Below, in pieces: positions 1 to 11,676 of a stretch of DNA of 64,000 nucleotides (position 1 is its first letter; every line of letters starts with the position of its first letter). The DNA lies in assembly GCF_015706575.1 (NCBI RefSeq), contig NW_024037074.1:18155334-18219333 (forward strand), given 5' to 3'. This DNA is from Patiria miniata. Lineage: Eukaryota > Echinodermata > Asteroidea > Valvatida > Asterinidae. The notes under the pieces are model-generated. The model saw only the letters and a list, made by a program, of their open reading frames with translations. It had not been told where the DNA came from and ran no database searches. Both the position numbers and the translations under genes were made by a program.

Positions 1-265
1 AGGCTGTGGTCATCCATTGTTGGATGTAGCCCCCCCCCCCCCCCTCGAGCAGGTTCCATCCACTTGTGTCACTTGTCATTCTACTCCATGTTGCCGTGTT
101 CATGTATGTGGTGATTTCATCTCTCCATCTCCAGTTTTGTCTACCCCTTCTTCTGCCTGTCCTTGTTTGCCATTCTATGAGTCTCTTGGCCCATTGTTTT
201 CTTGCCAAGTGCCCTGCCCATCTCCATTTCATTTCCTTGCTCTTCTCTGTGATAATCTTTGACCT
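1..265 (-). mobile_element. LINE remnant, C-terminal end of the reverse transcriptase ORF
   Basis: Read on the minus strand, about positions 250 to 60 give a peptide with KWRWAGHLAR, then RRRGRQNWRWRDEI, then ATWSRM. This order (KWRWAGH, GRP/GRQ..RWRDEI, W..., then an LGEAF-QQW-like end) is the usual C-terminal tail of ORF2 in non-LTR retrotransposons. A poly-C run near 31-44 interrupts the last part, after which a QQW-like segment follows in another frame. The 3' end of the element would lie before position 1, so it is cut by the window. It is 5' truncated near 265, and no reverse transcriptase core is present. Clade assignment (RTE-like or related) is uncertain. The plus-strand reading frames here are shadows. 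Confidence 0.7.
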
Positions 266-678
266 TTGTGTTTTTGTGTTGTGAAGGTATGTCTGATTTT
301 GTCCAGTAGGCCTAATGATAGAGCATTCTCCTTCCCATTTCTCTCTAATATATTTTAGATCGTTATAAATATTAACGAAACAAGTGCGAGTGCAGAATAA
401 GCTCTGGTCGTTGTTGCAAGAAGTCTTGCATAAAAGTCTTGCATGAAATCAATCAAAATGATCCCTGCCAGAGCTTAGAAACTTCAAAGGGACCTCTTTG
501 AATTTGCAACCCTGGGATGGCAGAAGTACGGAGTTCTCAACATGACACCTCTTTTATTCGTTCAGTACCCTTTTATTATGGGAGTTTAGCAACTTAAGTG
601 AATATATGTTAAGGGTTTTCCCTATTCTTGATGACTTGTTTTTGTAATTGGCTTTTATTGGTTGACCATAGGTGTTGA
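266..678. other. Upstream flank of the DNase gene
   Basis: No coding region is seen. A CCATAG at 666-671, preceded by a T-rich run, could be a splice acceptor, which would imply an upstream non-coding exon. No convincing TATA box or initiator was identified. Confidence 0.3.
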
Positions 679-699
679 ATGCCACCAAATTCAGGGATC

Positions 700-3600
700 A
701 TGGCATCTGTGTGCGCTATCGTCATCGCCTGCTCCCTCCTGGTTGTAACGGCGCCCTCATCGTCTCAAGCGTTTGAGTTTCCTGGCTCTTCGTACGATGG
801 CTCGCTTGTTATTGGCGCCTTCAACATACAGGTGTTTGGGCTTTCAAAAGTCGGCAAACCGGATGTGGTTGAAACACTTGTCAAAGTAAGTAGATGTACA
901 TAAATGATCCATGGTGCATGTCGGCGAGTGCGCGAAAAATGCTCGTCGCTTAAGACGAGGTGTCGGATAATACGAGGTAATGTCATAAGTCCCAAGGACC
1001 TCGTAGTAACGAGAGTCGACTGAACACACTCACGCATTTACTGCATAGACCGAGTTGTTATATGAACATCTCGTTCAATCTAATACCACACAGTGTAAAA
1101 TTATAGCCCACAGTTCAACATACTGTTGCCCTTCCAAAAATCCCGATTCTTTTCCGGACTCGGCGCATGTAATGTTTTGAAGGTGACTTATTTCGTTAGA
1201 GGACAACAAAAATATATAATAACCTTAAAGTCGGCGATCACCAAAAAACTACATCATTTGTTACTCATGTTATTACCATCATATTTACACATGTACTCAC
1301 CGTTATACTGTGTTGTTTACGTTTTGGGAATTAATTTTCCGAAGATTTTGCGGCGATATGATCTGGTTTTGATTCAAGAAATCCGAGATAGTTCCCAGAC
1401 CGCCGTTCCAACGCTTCTGAAGCTTGTGAACGCGTAAGTATAATATGTAGGAATACGTTTTTTTCAAAAGACGGAAGGATTTTCGAAACATCACGACATA
1501 ATGAATGACATCTTTCTGACTCGCAACAAATTCTGCTGCTTGTTTCATTGGGCAGGATATTTTACTGCAACAATTCTGAAGTCAAATCAGAAAAAAATGT
1601 CTTATAATAAATAAGACAAATGAAGAGAAATAGTTCATCTTACTGCAAAGAGCAGCCTCGTTGCCTGCAGCATGAATTGTCAGTGAAGGGCAAAACCTAA
1701 TTTGATTTATATCACCCCGACGCAAAATTCCATCTTATAATAAAGAAAGACTTTATTTGAAATTTCGTCTGTATGCAGAAATCTGGAAGATAAATATGAC
1801 GTCATCGTGAGCGAACGCCTTGGGAGGACATCCAGCAAGGAGCAGTATGCGTTCCTTTACAAGTAAGAAGATTACATTTTTTAAACCAAGAAAATTTAAT
1901 CGATGTTGTCGGCGGCGATATCTCAACAAAATGACGGGGAGTTGGTTGGAGGTGGACCCAATCTAACTATAGGTGGCGCTGCTCATTTTACAACTCTCTG
2001 TAGAAATTCTAAAGCAAGTTCGATCGGGAAGTATAGTTTATAACCATAGTTCGACTCACTGATCGAATGCTGGATGGTCAACGACAGTTGGACTGGTACA
2101 TGTATAAGCGATTATTTGTTGAGACCAGCCTTATGATGTTGGTTATGTCGCTGGTGACAATGGCTGCGCACATCAGTACACAGCTGTAGGGGGAGCCACG
2201 ACCACGAAGTTTCGTGATGACGTTTTGAACATCGTTTGACCATCGTTATTAATAGTGCGCAGGCGTAAGTTACGTCACAAGTCACGCAGAAATCGACCAG
2301 TGGTCCTTGATCGAACTTGCTCCAAGATGGCGTCGTTCACGGTAGAAACTCTAAATTTTCATTGTAACAATCTTGTCAACAAAAGTAAACACAATTCCGG
2401 AGGGCCTACGTTCCCGTGTACATGTATTGCAAAATAAGTTTCAAAAGTAAAAGCCCTCTGTCCGTCCTATCATCCTTCATTCTGCACTGACCATTGTTGC
2501 AATATTTTATTCCCGTTTTAATTCCACTCAGGCCGAGTCGGTTAACCGTGCTGTGGAGTTACGTTTACGAGGACGACACTCACGACCGATTTGAGCGGGA
2601 GCCCTTCGTTGTTTACTTCGAGTCGCCTACCACAGGTTAGGACATTGTGACATCATATAGTTTGGTTGTACTTGGTAATGTTGGGAAACCGTTCAATAAA
2701 AACCCTTAAGGGTACAAGGGCGGATCCGGGGGGGGGGGGGCAACGGGGCTATGCCCCCCCCCCAAAAAAAACCCAAACTCATGTTTATTTTAAGTGACGT
2801 CGTCATCAATGCAGGCACTGCGTACACCACCATCTTTTCCTCACAAAAAATGGTTAAAGTGGTCAGAAATTGCTGCAAAACGCACCACAGAGCATCTAGA
2901 ATCCAAACAACTTTCGGGGCCCTTGAACGGGCCCCGAACCCCACGCGGTAAGGTTTTTTTCGGGAAACCAACTTGTTTTGGCCCCCGAAAGATTGTGTTC
3001 TGGATCCGCCCTTGAAAGGGTAAATTCCTTATCTAAACACAACTTCTGGACAACTGACCATTATGCTCTTGTTTCATGGGACTCATTCTTTAGCTCATGG
3101 GTTTCCAGTACAGAAATAAACCTGAAGTCACATTTTTTTTGGGGGGGGACCATACATTTCATCCTTTAATGTGCAAATTTTATAACAATTTTTTTAGAAC
3201 AATTTTTATCTGTAGGTGGGTTCAATTGTTTTTCAAATGTAACTTGTAACACAAGTTTATCAAATTCGTGGACAAATTTAATGAAGAATCTGCACTGCTA
3301 TCAAAACAAATTGTATGTTGCGCTTGTTGTTGGGAAATGTCTCCTCATTGAAGAAGTAAGGTATGCGGTTATGGGGGTTAGACTAATGGGGGTGTACCGG
3401 TTATCACTAGCAATGCATCAGAAAACGAAAAACATGTACAAACATCTTCACTGCAAGTGAACCATTTCTAGAATCAAAAATGTATTTTTTTTTTTACAGC
3501 TGTGGATCGTTTTGCAATGATCGGCATTCATATCAAGCCGAGCGAGGCAGTGGAAGAAATCAACCACCTTGTCCACGTGTATGAAGACTTCGTAGCAAGA

Positions 3601-6600
3601 TCCGGCAACAAGGTACACGTACATGTTTTAATATTAAAAAAGTAATCCACCATTTCGGACAAAAAGGCCTATATTGTCGTTCCAAAGAATTCCGACCTAT
3701 CTTTAAAAAAATAAATTGGAAGTGAAGAAGAACATTGGAGATTGATACTTTAGGTATCCTCTATAACGACGAGAACAAGCAAAAACTTGACGTAGAATAA
3801 ACATCTTAACAAGGGGTTAACCTGACGATGATGCTGTTCCGAAATAGTGTGCTCCGCCTTTCCTGGAACGAAATTAAAGTATCTTTCCAATGGAGCGGAA
3901 TGATACGAGTAAAGTACCGAGAAAACAACTATTTAACCTACTTGATTTTATTTTGTGTAATCGTGAATATTTTATCTTTAAACGGCGTAGAATGCCATCA
4001 TTGCTGGAGATTTCAACGCAGACTGTGGATATGTCTCCAAGACATCTCTGTACAAATCCGCCTTGCGAACGGATCAGAGGTTCAGCTGGATTATCTCAGA
4101 TGATCAGGATACCACCGTGGCTAAATCTGACTGCGCTTATGATCGGTATTAAAAATCCACTTTTGTATTTTCAATCCCTTCACTCAATTAGCAAATGAAC
4201 TCGAGTCCGAGTTTCTCTCCGAGTTCTAACGACAAAACCTAGATAGGTTTTCGTAGTTTCATTATTTTTAATCATGGCTTGAGATTTAAGAAAATGTATC
4301 ATTTCCTCAAATCTGTCGACGAAATTTGCATAATTGGAAACATTGTCGAAACCACCATGTGGAATCGAAAGTGAGGTTGCCAAGTTATTACGTATGATAA
4401 CATTAGAATTGCTAATCGTGCATCTAAAGCCACGGTTTCAAAGTCCAACGGTACCGTCATAACCTTTCAGAGGAAAAGCCGATTTTCAAGCTTAAAAATG
4501 ACATTTCTGTAGTTAGTCAAAAACTGTTAACCCAAAACAAATCGCCTGAAGGATTGTTTTGTTTATTTAAACTCGTCCCCTGGCATGTTTTGTAATATTT
4601 TAGTTTTATTTGTGAAGGTTTGTGATCGCTGGGGATGAATTGTCTGACAACATTCATCCGGACAGAACCGGAACGTTTTACTTCGACAAGCATTATGGCC
4701 TGGACATAGAAACGGTGAGTAAACTCGGAGACGTTATTGTTCTTCCTCTGACAACTTCAATTAGTTTCTGAGCAGAACAAGCATTTTGTAAAATTGTGCA
4801 GTTGGAAGTTTGAATGTTTACCTTTCTCGTACTCGGAGAGCATGGAAGCACTCGAGCCATTTTGGGTTATCTATTTGCTAAGTTAACACAAATAATAAGC
4901 ACAGAACAAGTCGCAAGCAAAGCAAACTTAACACTAAATGTTGACCGGTAACCCGAGTTGGCCTAGAAGTTATTTCCTGTGCTTAATGGCAGCTTCCTGG
5001 AAACTAAGGGTTTTACAACTGATAATGTAGTAACCAACGGATAATGTATCACCAACCGATAATGTCACACAAATTGACCGATACTGTATCACTAACCGAT
5101 AATGTAACAGAAATTGACCGAAAGTGTAGTAAAAATGTACTACACTATCAGTCAATTGTTGTTACATTATCGGTGTTAATCGATAATGCAACAAATATTG
5201 ACCGATAGTGTAGTAACATTTACTACACTATCAGTCAATTTCTGTTACATTATCGGTTAGTGATGCAATATCGGTCAATTTGTGTGACATTATGGGTTGG
5301 TGATACATTATCAGTTGGTCACTACATTATCAGTTGTAACAAAGGGGATTACGATTCCATAAAAAAAAATGCACATAATAATGTTCACCGTGGAATTATA
5401 CGGATAAAAAAGTTATTACGTTATAAAATAACAGTTTTTTCATTGAAGCTAAATTGACTGAATAAAATATCATTATTCCACAGACGGAAGATGTCAGTGA
5501 TCACTACCCGATCGAAATGGTCATCCAAGGAAATCTTCAGTAAGTTCATGGTGTTGGTATTAATAAAACAATTATTGGATTATGAATACAAAATCGCCAG
5601 TCTTTTCTGCAATCAATAAAACCCTCCCTTGTGTCAGGGCGCCATCTAGTGACAATCGTGTTGACGTTTTCTGGCAAAATTAAAAACGTGAGGCGTCGTA
5701 GCCTTTGCGCAGGCGCAGTGTTCTGTATACTGCAGCATCGTCACATAGACCCTTTGCATTGAGATGCCATGCTTGAGATGCTTTTGTTAATATCTTATTT
5801 CAGTAACAAGGAATGCACAAGAGTTCTACCAATGCATATCCCTGTGCATCAAAAGCACACGCCTCAACGATGGCTGCGATGCAAAAGCTCTATAGATCAT
5901 GTTGCGGCAATTTTTGACTTTTTTCAAATCAACGTAACCGAAGCGAGGCTGGAATGGAAAATAGTCTGGTTCCTTTTTGCACAAAAACATTATCATTCAG
6001 TACTGTTATTGGATACAGGGAGCATGACTGAAATGGTTGCAGCATGATAAAATGTCTATTGTAAACGCGTGCTGGTATAAAGCTACTGGTACAGCAATCA
6101 ATTAGTTTGTCTCATTAACAGTGATTTTTTTTTCAAAATTAATAAAAATCTTATACGATCCTTTAAAACAAAATTCTCCATTTAAAGTTTGTGTATTTTT
6201 GTTAACCAAACCCACACATATTTTAAAAGCTCGCTCTTTTTTTTTATTCATGTACATTTCGATGGTTATTATTTTACAGCCTTGTGGTTTTTGAAAATTA
6301 TCACATTTTTGAAAATTAGCACAATTGACTATCCCTCCATTCCCTCCGTTTCTTGTCGGATTGAGAACCGAAAGATTAACTGATGTTTTTTTTTTTTTTA
6401 AATTAACAAATCTCAATCTTTGTAATACTCATGCAGGCCGATTCAGCCGATGTCAACTACAACTCCCGATAGCATCAGTTGCTCTGGTAGCTTCCGTACC
6501 GTGGTGTGGATGTGTCAGCTCGTCGTGGGTCAAGAAGACGATATGCCCGTGTGCATCCACAAAGTCGTCCAGTCATTAGTCGGTTACATCGACAGGTGCA

Positions 6601-6644
6601 CGGACGACTGGATCAGGCTCTTCATGAATTACCCAAAGATTTAA
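700..6644 (+). CDS. DNASE1L3-like: Secreted DNase I family endonuclease (DNASE1L3-like), nine coding exons
   Basis: Predicted divalent-metal-dependent secreted endonuclease that cuts DNA. Exons: 700-885, 1345-1433, 1779-1862, 2532-2635, 3500-3612, 3991-4145, 4618-4714, 5484-5539 and 6437-6644. All introns are GT-AG and all phases join without a stop, giving 363 residues. Residues 1-24 are a signal peptide (MASVCAIVIACSLLVV...SSQA). DNase I landmarks are all present: GAFNIQVFG at 39-47, LIQEIRDS with catalytic Glu74, SKEQYAFLY with Glu113, IGIHIKP with His165, IAGDFNADCGYV with Asp199 and Asn201, CAYDR with Asp243, and SDHYP with Asp282 and His283. Cys204 and Cys240 match the essential disulfide of bovine DNase I; the small second disulfide loop is absent. 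REPFVVYF and RTDQRFSWIISDDQDTT resemble DNASE1L3 more than DNase I. ATG 700 is chosen because it has A at -3 and G at +4 and begins the signal peptide; ATG 679 in the same frame is in poor context. The last exon adds an unusual tail (separate entry). Confidence 0.92.
1675..1735 (-). repeat. Solo end of the tRNA-core TIR element, in DNase intron 2
   Basis: The segment carrying GTGAAGGGCAAAACCTA is the same terminal sequence seen at both ends of the element at 38448-38637. Only one end is visible here, so it is a fragment. It lies inside intron 2 (1434-1778). Confidence 0.45.
2715..3014. mobile_element. Non-autonomous DNA transposon with 8-bp duplication, in DNase intron 4
   Basis: The ends are inverted copies of CAAGGGCGGATCC, at 2715 and 3014. 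The flanks are TAAGGGTA (2707-2714) and AAAGGGTA (3015-3022), an 8-bp target duplication with one mismatch, as expected for hAT-like elements. The interior has G and C homopolymer runs near each end and no transposase. It lies inside intron 4 (2636-3499). Confidence 0.7.
5013..5339. mobile_element. Foldback element in DNase intron 7
   Basis: This is a near-complete palindrome. The outer arms (about 5013-5130 and 5222-5339) match as inverted copies beginning TTACAACTGATAATGTAGT. The centre (about 5131-5221) is itself inverted. Within each arm the words CCGATAATGT and AATTGACCGATA recur, so the arms look built from short repeats. There is no coding capacity. Transcribed in the DNase pre-mRNA it would form a hairpin of about 150 bp. 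Confidence 0.85.
5541..5620 (+). promoter_or_regulatory. Alternative stop and intronic poly(A) signals of the DNase gene
   Basis: The intron 8 donor begins at 5540. If it is not used, the codon after CAG is TAA (5541-5543), giving a 295-residue protein that ends at the normal family length. AATAAA follows at 5562-5567 and again at 5615-5620, with GT-rich sequence after the second. This layout would support a short mRNA made by intronic polyadenylation, in competition with splicing to exon 9. Confidence 0.5.
5891..6058 (-). mobile_element. MITE family A, copy 1, in DNase intron 8
   Basis: The element is about 168 bp, with inverted ends of the form TATAGACCATTATCATG. It is on the minus strand relative to the copies at 25385-25550 and 44875-45060. 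Shared interior includes ATCCAATAACAGTAC and GGTTACGTTGATTTGAA. TA at the ends suggests a mariner-type target site. A plus-strand open frame here is a chance product of the repeat. Confidence 0.8.
6437..6644 (+). CDS. Exon 9: four-cysteine C-terminal tail of the DNase
   Basis: This exon encodes residues 296-363 of the long DNase form. It follows a long T-rich tract and a TGCAG acceptor, and it keeps phase with the donor at 5540. It has four cysteines (SCSGS, WMCQL, PVCIH, DRCTD) and ends NYPKI before TAA. I do not recognise the domain. Most DNase I proteins stop about ten residues after SDHYP, which is where the unspliced form ends here. A possible AATAAA lies at 6866-6871. That the exon is used is inferred from splice signals and open frame only. 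Confidence 0.6.
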
Positions 6645-6751
6645 TTCTCATGAGTCTTTGCTCGGACCCCGCGCCCGATGCAAGGGCATAGCTGGTCCGA
6701 ATGGAACGTCAATGCCGTCTTCAATGATTCATTATATCACTTTCTTCGCCA

Positions 6752-7075
6752 GGGTGACTTATTATTCTATTCGGCAAAATCATCATTCCATTCAGCGAAT
6801 ACATCATTTTATTCGGCATAGCCTTCATTCCATCCCTACAAAGTAACGGAACGAAGAACTTGCCAAATAAATTAATTGATTAATGAGCCAAATTGTGATT
6901 TTGCCCAAATGGAACTTGGCAAATGGAATGATGAATTTGCCGAACGGAATGATAAATCTGCCGAACAAAATGATAAATTTGCCGAACGAAATGATAAATC
7001 TGGCGAACGAAATTTCCAATCTTCTGAACGGAATGATGAATTTGCCGAATGCAATGAGAAATTTTTCGAACGGCA
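6752..7075. repeat. 21-bp minisatellite in two opposite blocks
   Basis: Units like AATGATAAATTTGCCGAACGG repeat about seven times in plus orientation at 6909-7071. The same motif appears inverted (ATTCGGCAAAATCATCATTCC type) at about 6752-6835. The pair could fold into a hairpin. A 21-bp unit is a multiple of three, so open frames run through it on both strands; these are not genes. It lies just after the DNase gene and includes the candidate AATAAA at 6866. Confidence 0.8.
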
Positions 7076-9235
7076 GCTTTGGCGTTCCGTGGGTATGTTC
7101 CCAGTTATTTTCATTTTAGAACAAAACAATGTAGTATGTAGGCCATAATATACTGTTAGAAATACTAAGCTTAGCGAACGAATACTATAGTAAAATCGCC
7201 GAGTAAAAAAAAAATGCTGGGCACTATACACCTGTTAATGGTACCTTATTGAGACATTTTGTTACCATAAATTATACCTTAGGGAGACACCGGACATTAG
7301 GCAACATTTCAATGTCTCCCTCATGTCACAGCTCCTAGTTAGTATTAAGAGGCAACACTTTGTCGCAAATAGGCTAGATCGATTGCTCGTGGTCCTTAAA
7401 CCGAAATTCACGAAGGAAGGAGAAGGTAAAATTGGGGTTGGGTGACATTAAAGTCGGAAAACGAATTTTGCACAAGTCTATGGGAATGTCTCCCAAGTGA
7501 CCCATTATCGGTAATTACTAACAATTTCAGTGTTATGACTATTTTATTAAAACTTAATTTGTTCTGTTTTATTTAAACTTAGGCTAATTGTTTATGCACA
7601 GGGGCCTGGCCATGTACAAGCTTCGGCTCTCTGCCAGCCTCCACCGTTCATTATCTGATTGCTGTATATATGCCGTTAATTTGAATTATTATAATTGTGA
7701 ATTTTGGAAATAATCAAATCAAGTCACATCAAAGCAACTGGACTGATTGACAATGCCTGAAGCGCCCGAAGCAGTTGTTCGGCATTTTGGGTTTCGAGTT
7801 ATGTGCGGTGAAAATAAGAATTGTATTTGTCTGACCGGCATTTGAGAAATTAACAGTCCTGTGCCTAGGATTGGTCAACATTTAAACAAACATGTATTAT
7901 TGTGGGAGTCCCGATATGATAGGCCGTTGTGTATGGTGTGTTTGTCTTGAGGGATTTCCCCCTATGACACCACTATTGCCCGCGGAGGGACTTTCCCTCA
8001 ATGAGGAATAATTTTTCGTAGAGTGGACGATGAGAAATTCGGACACATGCATGAGAATACGCCAATGTCCGGGACTCGGGAGTGACAACCATGCATCATG
8101 AAATGGGACGGAATAGTAGAATTTTTGGAGATCAAAGTTCCAGGAAGTGAGTGAGCAAGGATTATATAGATCCATATCAGACAATCTTACAGCTTCCTTT
8201 GATCATTGTATTAGTGTAAACTTTGCAGACACGTGATGTACAAAATAAAGCTTTCTGCGTACATGTACTTGTGTGTAACCATGTGTAGTTGTTTTTCACA
8301 ATGCAGAAGGTACAGTCACCACTCCATGTACATGAGACATCAATGAGCATTTAGGTTTAACTGACCCTGGGGTAAGGTTTTCGTTTATATTTTTTTATTA
8401 TTTCTGAAGACGATTATTGAACTAAAAGTGTGTCTAGAACCCAGATATGATTATCAAGCTTTGTGTATATTTATGTAGTAAAAAGGTACTACTTATTTTT
8501 CGTTTCAGGGTTTGTCTTTGGTTTTCTATATGACCTACCAACATAATAAACAATGAGAAGTGACTGATTGATGTCGGACTCCAGCTTCATCCCTGTTTAA
8601 GTATGTGGACGGACCCCAACCCTAGAATAAGAGTAGGGTAGACCACCACATAATATTAAGCGTATAGCAGCCAGTCCAGTTAATTTAGGGCTCTCTCACG
8701 ACCGGGCCTTCAATCCGGCTAGTATCAGAAAGTCAGCATCGCTATATTAGGCCATATCCGACATTCGACAATTTGGCAGGAATGCTGGTGGGATAGTAAT
8801 TTACGATATCCCATCATTAGATTGCATTTAGATAAAAAAGACTGCTTTTTTAATCGTTTGCACATTTTTGATAAAAAAACGTATTTTTGGAATATTTTCT
8901 CAATTTTTCATTCAAATGCCTTCAAATAATTATGCTACATCATTTTTAGGTCAGTGAGTACGTGACTGCTTTCAAGTCGGCATATTTCCATGCAATAGTT
9001 TCAGAAAGACAGAAAATATTAGAGAAAAACAACGAAATACTCCGTCAACGTGGTCGATCTTGCTGCTTTTCGATGGCGTCGGCGCGTCGGCACGTCGGCG
9101 GCCAAGCTTAGTGAGGAAAGTGGTTGTCATTAATTTTACAGTTGCGTGATGGAACATGTAGAACGATTGGGAGTGGTTATTTTGTATGCAGGGTGAATGT
9201 TATCTGCAGCCACCTTGACTTTTCAGCAACCTTGA
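7076..9235. other. Spacer without recognised gene
   Basis: No coding exon, RNA gene or clear transposon was recognised. A short run of three CGTCGGC-type units lies at 9077-9101. Small similar words such as GGGAGAC and GTCTCCC occur at 7280-7500, but element ends could not be defined. Confidence 0.4.
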
Positions 9236-9238
9236 TAA

Positions 9239-9615
9239 GGCCACAAAAAAAAATATTCGGTCTCTGGTCAGACCAAAGTTCCGGAATTGACGCGGCCACG
9301 CGGTTTTTTTTTTTTTTTTGCTATTTTTTTTCTTCAAGCTTGGATTGTACAGACAAGGTGGGGTACTATTTTGCTTTTTCGGTGTCCTCATGTACATTGA
9401 TGTCCTCCATAATTTTTCTTGGTGCTCTCGATCATTTGCCTTGGTGCATATTTCCCATTCCTTGGTGCTCTTTGGTTAAAAAAATTGAGGAGGTGCGGAA
9501 ATAGAGGGCGCTGTTGGAGCTACCGCGGAACATTTTGGAAAAAAAAAGATCGACGCGCATGATTAAAATCGACGCACGCGCTGACCAGAGACTGACTTAT
9601 ATTTTTTTTTTGGCC
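9239..9615. mobile_element. Harbinger-like MITE, copy 1
   Basis: Inverted ends of about 30 bp begin GGCCA, run through an A-rich stretch, then TCTCTGGTCAG. The flanks are TAA at 9236-9238 and 9616-9618, a 3-bp target duplication typical of PIF/Harbinger. The interior contains GATTGTACAGACAAGGT, TCCTTGGTGCTC and ATAGAGGGCGCTGTTG, shared with the element at 15197-15500. No transposase is present. Confidence 0.75.
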
Positions 9616-9619
9616 TAAA

Positions 9620-11440
9620 AGTAAAAATATTTTCAGGGAATTTTGGAAATTTCTCAGGAAAATACCACTCGGAGAGGATTCAGGCAATTTTGTTTCTTAG
9701 TGTTACGAACGCCGTAAAAAGTCAACTTATTACGTGCTAAGTATACCCACATTTTACTCAACTCAAAGCAACATATTTATTGGATCGTACATGTACATGT
9801 TGTTTTTTTAATTCATGATGAAAGGAAAAGCACCACGTTAAAAGATGAAGATGTTTTTTGGATCATAGAGCTGTATTATACAGCTGTATGATTTTGAAGC
9901 ATCCAGATTGCTAGGCGTTTTCTTCACAATATTGTGCAAGAGATAAGTCATCACCAGCGCCCCGTACGACGAGCGAAACATGGGGCTCAAAGACTTCCAG
10001 TCGGGAATGTATACAACATTCAAACATGAATGACTATACGTCATGGATTTCGATTTCAGTTTTCGAAAGTATCGAATTTTAATCTCTTATTATTCTACAA
10101 GTTTAACACTAAGTTGAAAACAAATCGTCACCGACACCACAAAGTAGCACTCGACGTGTAAAACCATATTTTTTTTCGGTTTTCAAGTTTTGTTTTACAT
10201 TTTTAAACATTATTCATCAAGGTCTACCATTGCCTGAGGTTTCAAAGCTTCAACAGCTAAACAGATCAACTGCCATGTCAATTGTAGCAACGTATCTCAG
10301 ATCTGGCAGACGGAAAAACACGCCGATAATTATTGAATGATCACTTAAACCAAATGACAAAACTTCAATTTAGGATGTGATAAACATGAAAATGTCAGGT
10401 CTTATAACGAATTCGAACGCCTGAAATCTAATACGAACCACGGGAATGTCAGAAGGGCGCTACTTCGCTTCAAATTGGCCACTATCAAGATTATTTCGAA
10501 TGCTATTTTTGCTAAATTGGCCGGGAATACCTATATTACAGTCCAAAGTAACATTCAACTACCTAAAAACCACACATTGGGCGACCACCCCGGGCTCCTT
10601 ATGACTTCGGGCTCGAGAAAAGTGATATTTTGTCATAGATGTCGACCACCTTGAAATTTGGTGTTTTACATGAATTTTAAAAACAAACTCCAGAAGGCTT
10701 GAAGGCTAACAGGGAGCGTCATGCCGATACCAGTGCTTTTATCCGCTCAGTAACGGTAAATTGAACACTTGACTATATAGTGGTAGCCGCTTAGGAGTTT
10801 TTTTTTTTGTTGGCTTAACGCATCAGTGGAAGCAGGCAATTAATAGTTGCGCGTCCTTTTGTGCATTTCCCCCAGAGTTGCTCGATTATAAATGAAGCGG
10901 CTCGCATTATGGTCTTATTTATTATACATGTAACGGAAAATTACATCATTATGACAATGGGCAAGGCAAATTTAAAAAAAAAAAAGTCAAATTGCTGTTA
11001 ATTTAAAGTTAAATTGATTGAGAAAAGATGAATTTGATCTCTGAATTCTGCCATTCCGCAACAGTCTAGTTGAATTTGATTTGATGACCTGGTGACTAAA
11101 AAGGGTGACCAATCTTTGAAATTGAACGGTAAATGACTACAAGCGTGTTAATTTTGTTCTCGGACGAAATGGAATGTTAGCTTTGGTGGCTTTGAATGAA
11201 AAAAACTTTTAAAATGGCCAATAATACCTATAGTGACTGAAAAAACATCTTTCGAAAAAGTCCGCCAGGGGTAAGATGCCCACTCACCGACCCCCAATCC
11301 CACCCCGCCCGTCGCCACCGGATTACCAATATCAACAATATAACTTTAATTAAAATAAACAAAAGGAAAGAAAAGTCTTCAAATAAACAACAGGATATCA
11401 AATGCCACGAATGTCGAAAGCTTTGCCTCCTTACCTGCTT
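9620..11440. other. Spacer without recognised gene
   Basis: A/T-rich, unique-looking sequence with several homopolymer runs (for example T near 10799 and A near 10974). I see no gene or definable repeat. Confidence 0.4.
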
Positions 11441-11676
11441 GAGCAAAATAACTGTGGTCTTATTTCTCGTTCATTTTTATTTTACTAAAAGTTTTTCTTT
11501 GGTCTTTCTGTTTAGGGGGACAATTATTGTCCGTGTTTCTTTGTTGATTCAAAACGTAACTGCCGCTGAGAAATATTTAATGAACTGTTACAAGAAAAAA
11601 ATGAAGTTGTGGGTATTTGCACACAAAAACATATATTTAGCGTGAAATTTGTTTCAAAACCCGACTAAATATTAAA

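Noticed and set aside
6872-7231. Repeat protein with SFRSANL-type units
   Set aside because: Explained by the 21-bp minisatellite, which is open on both strands.
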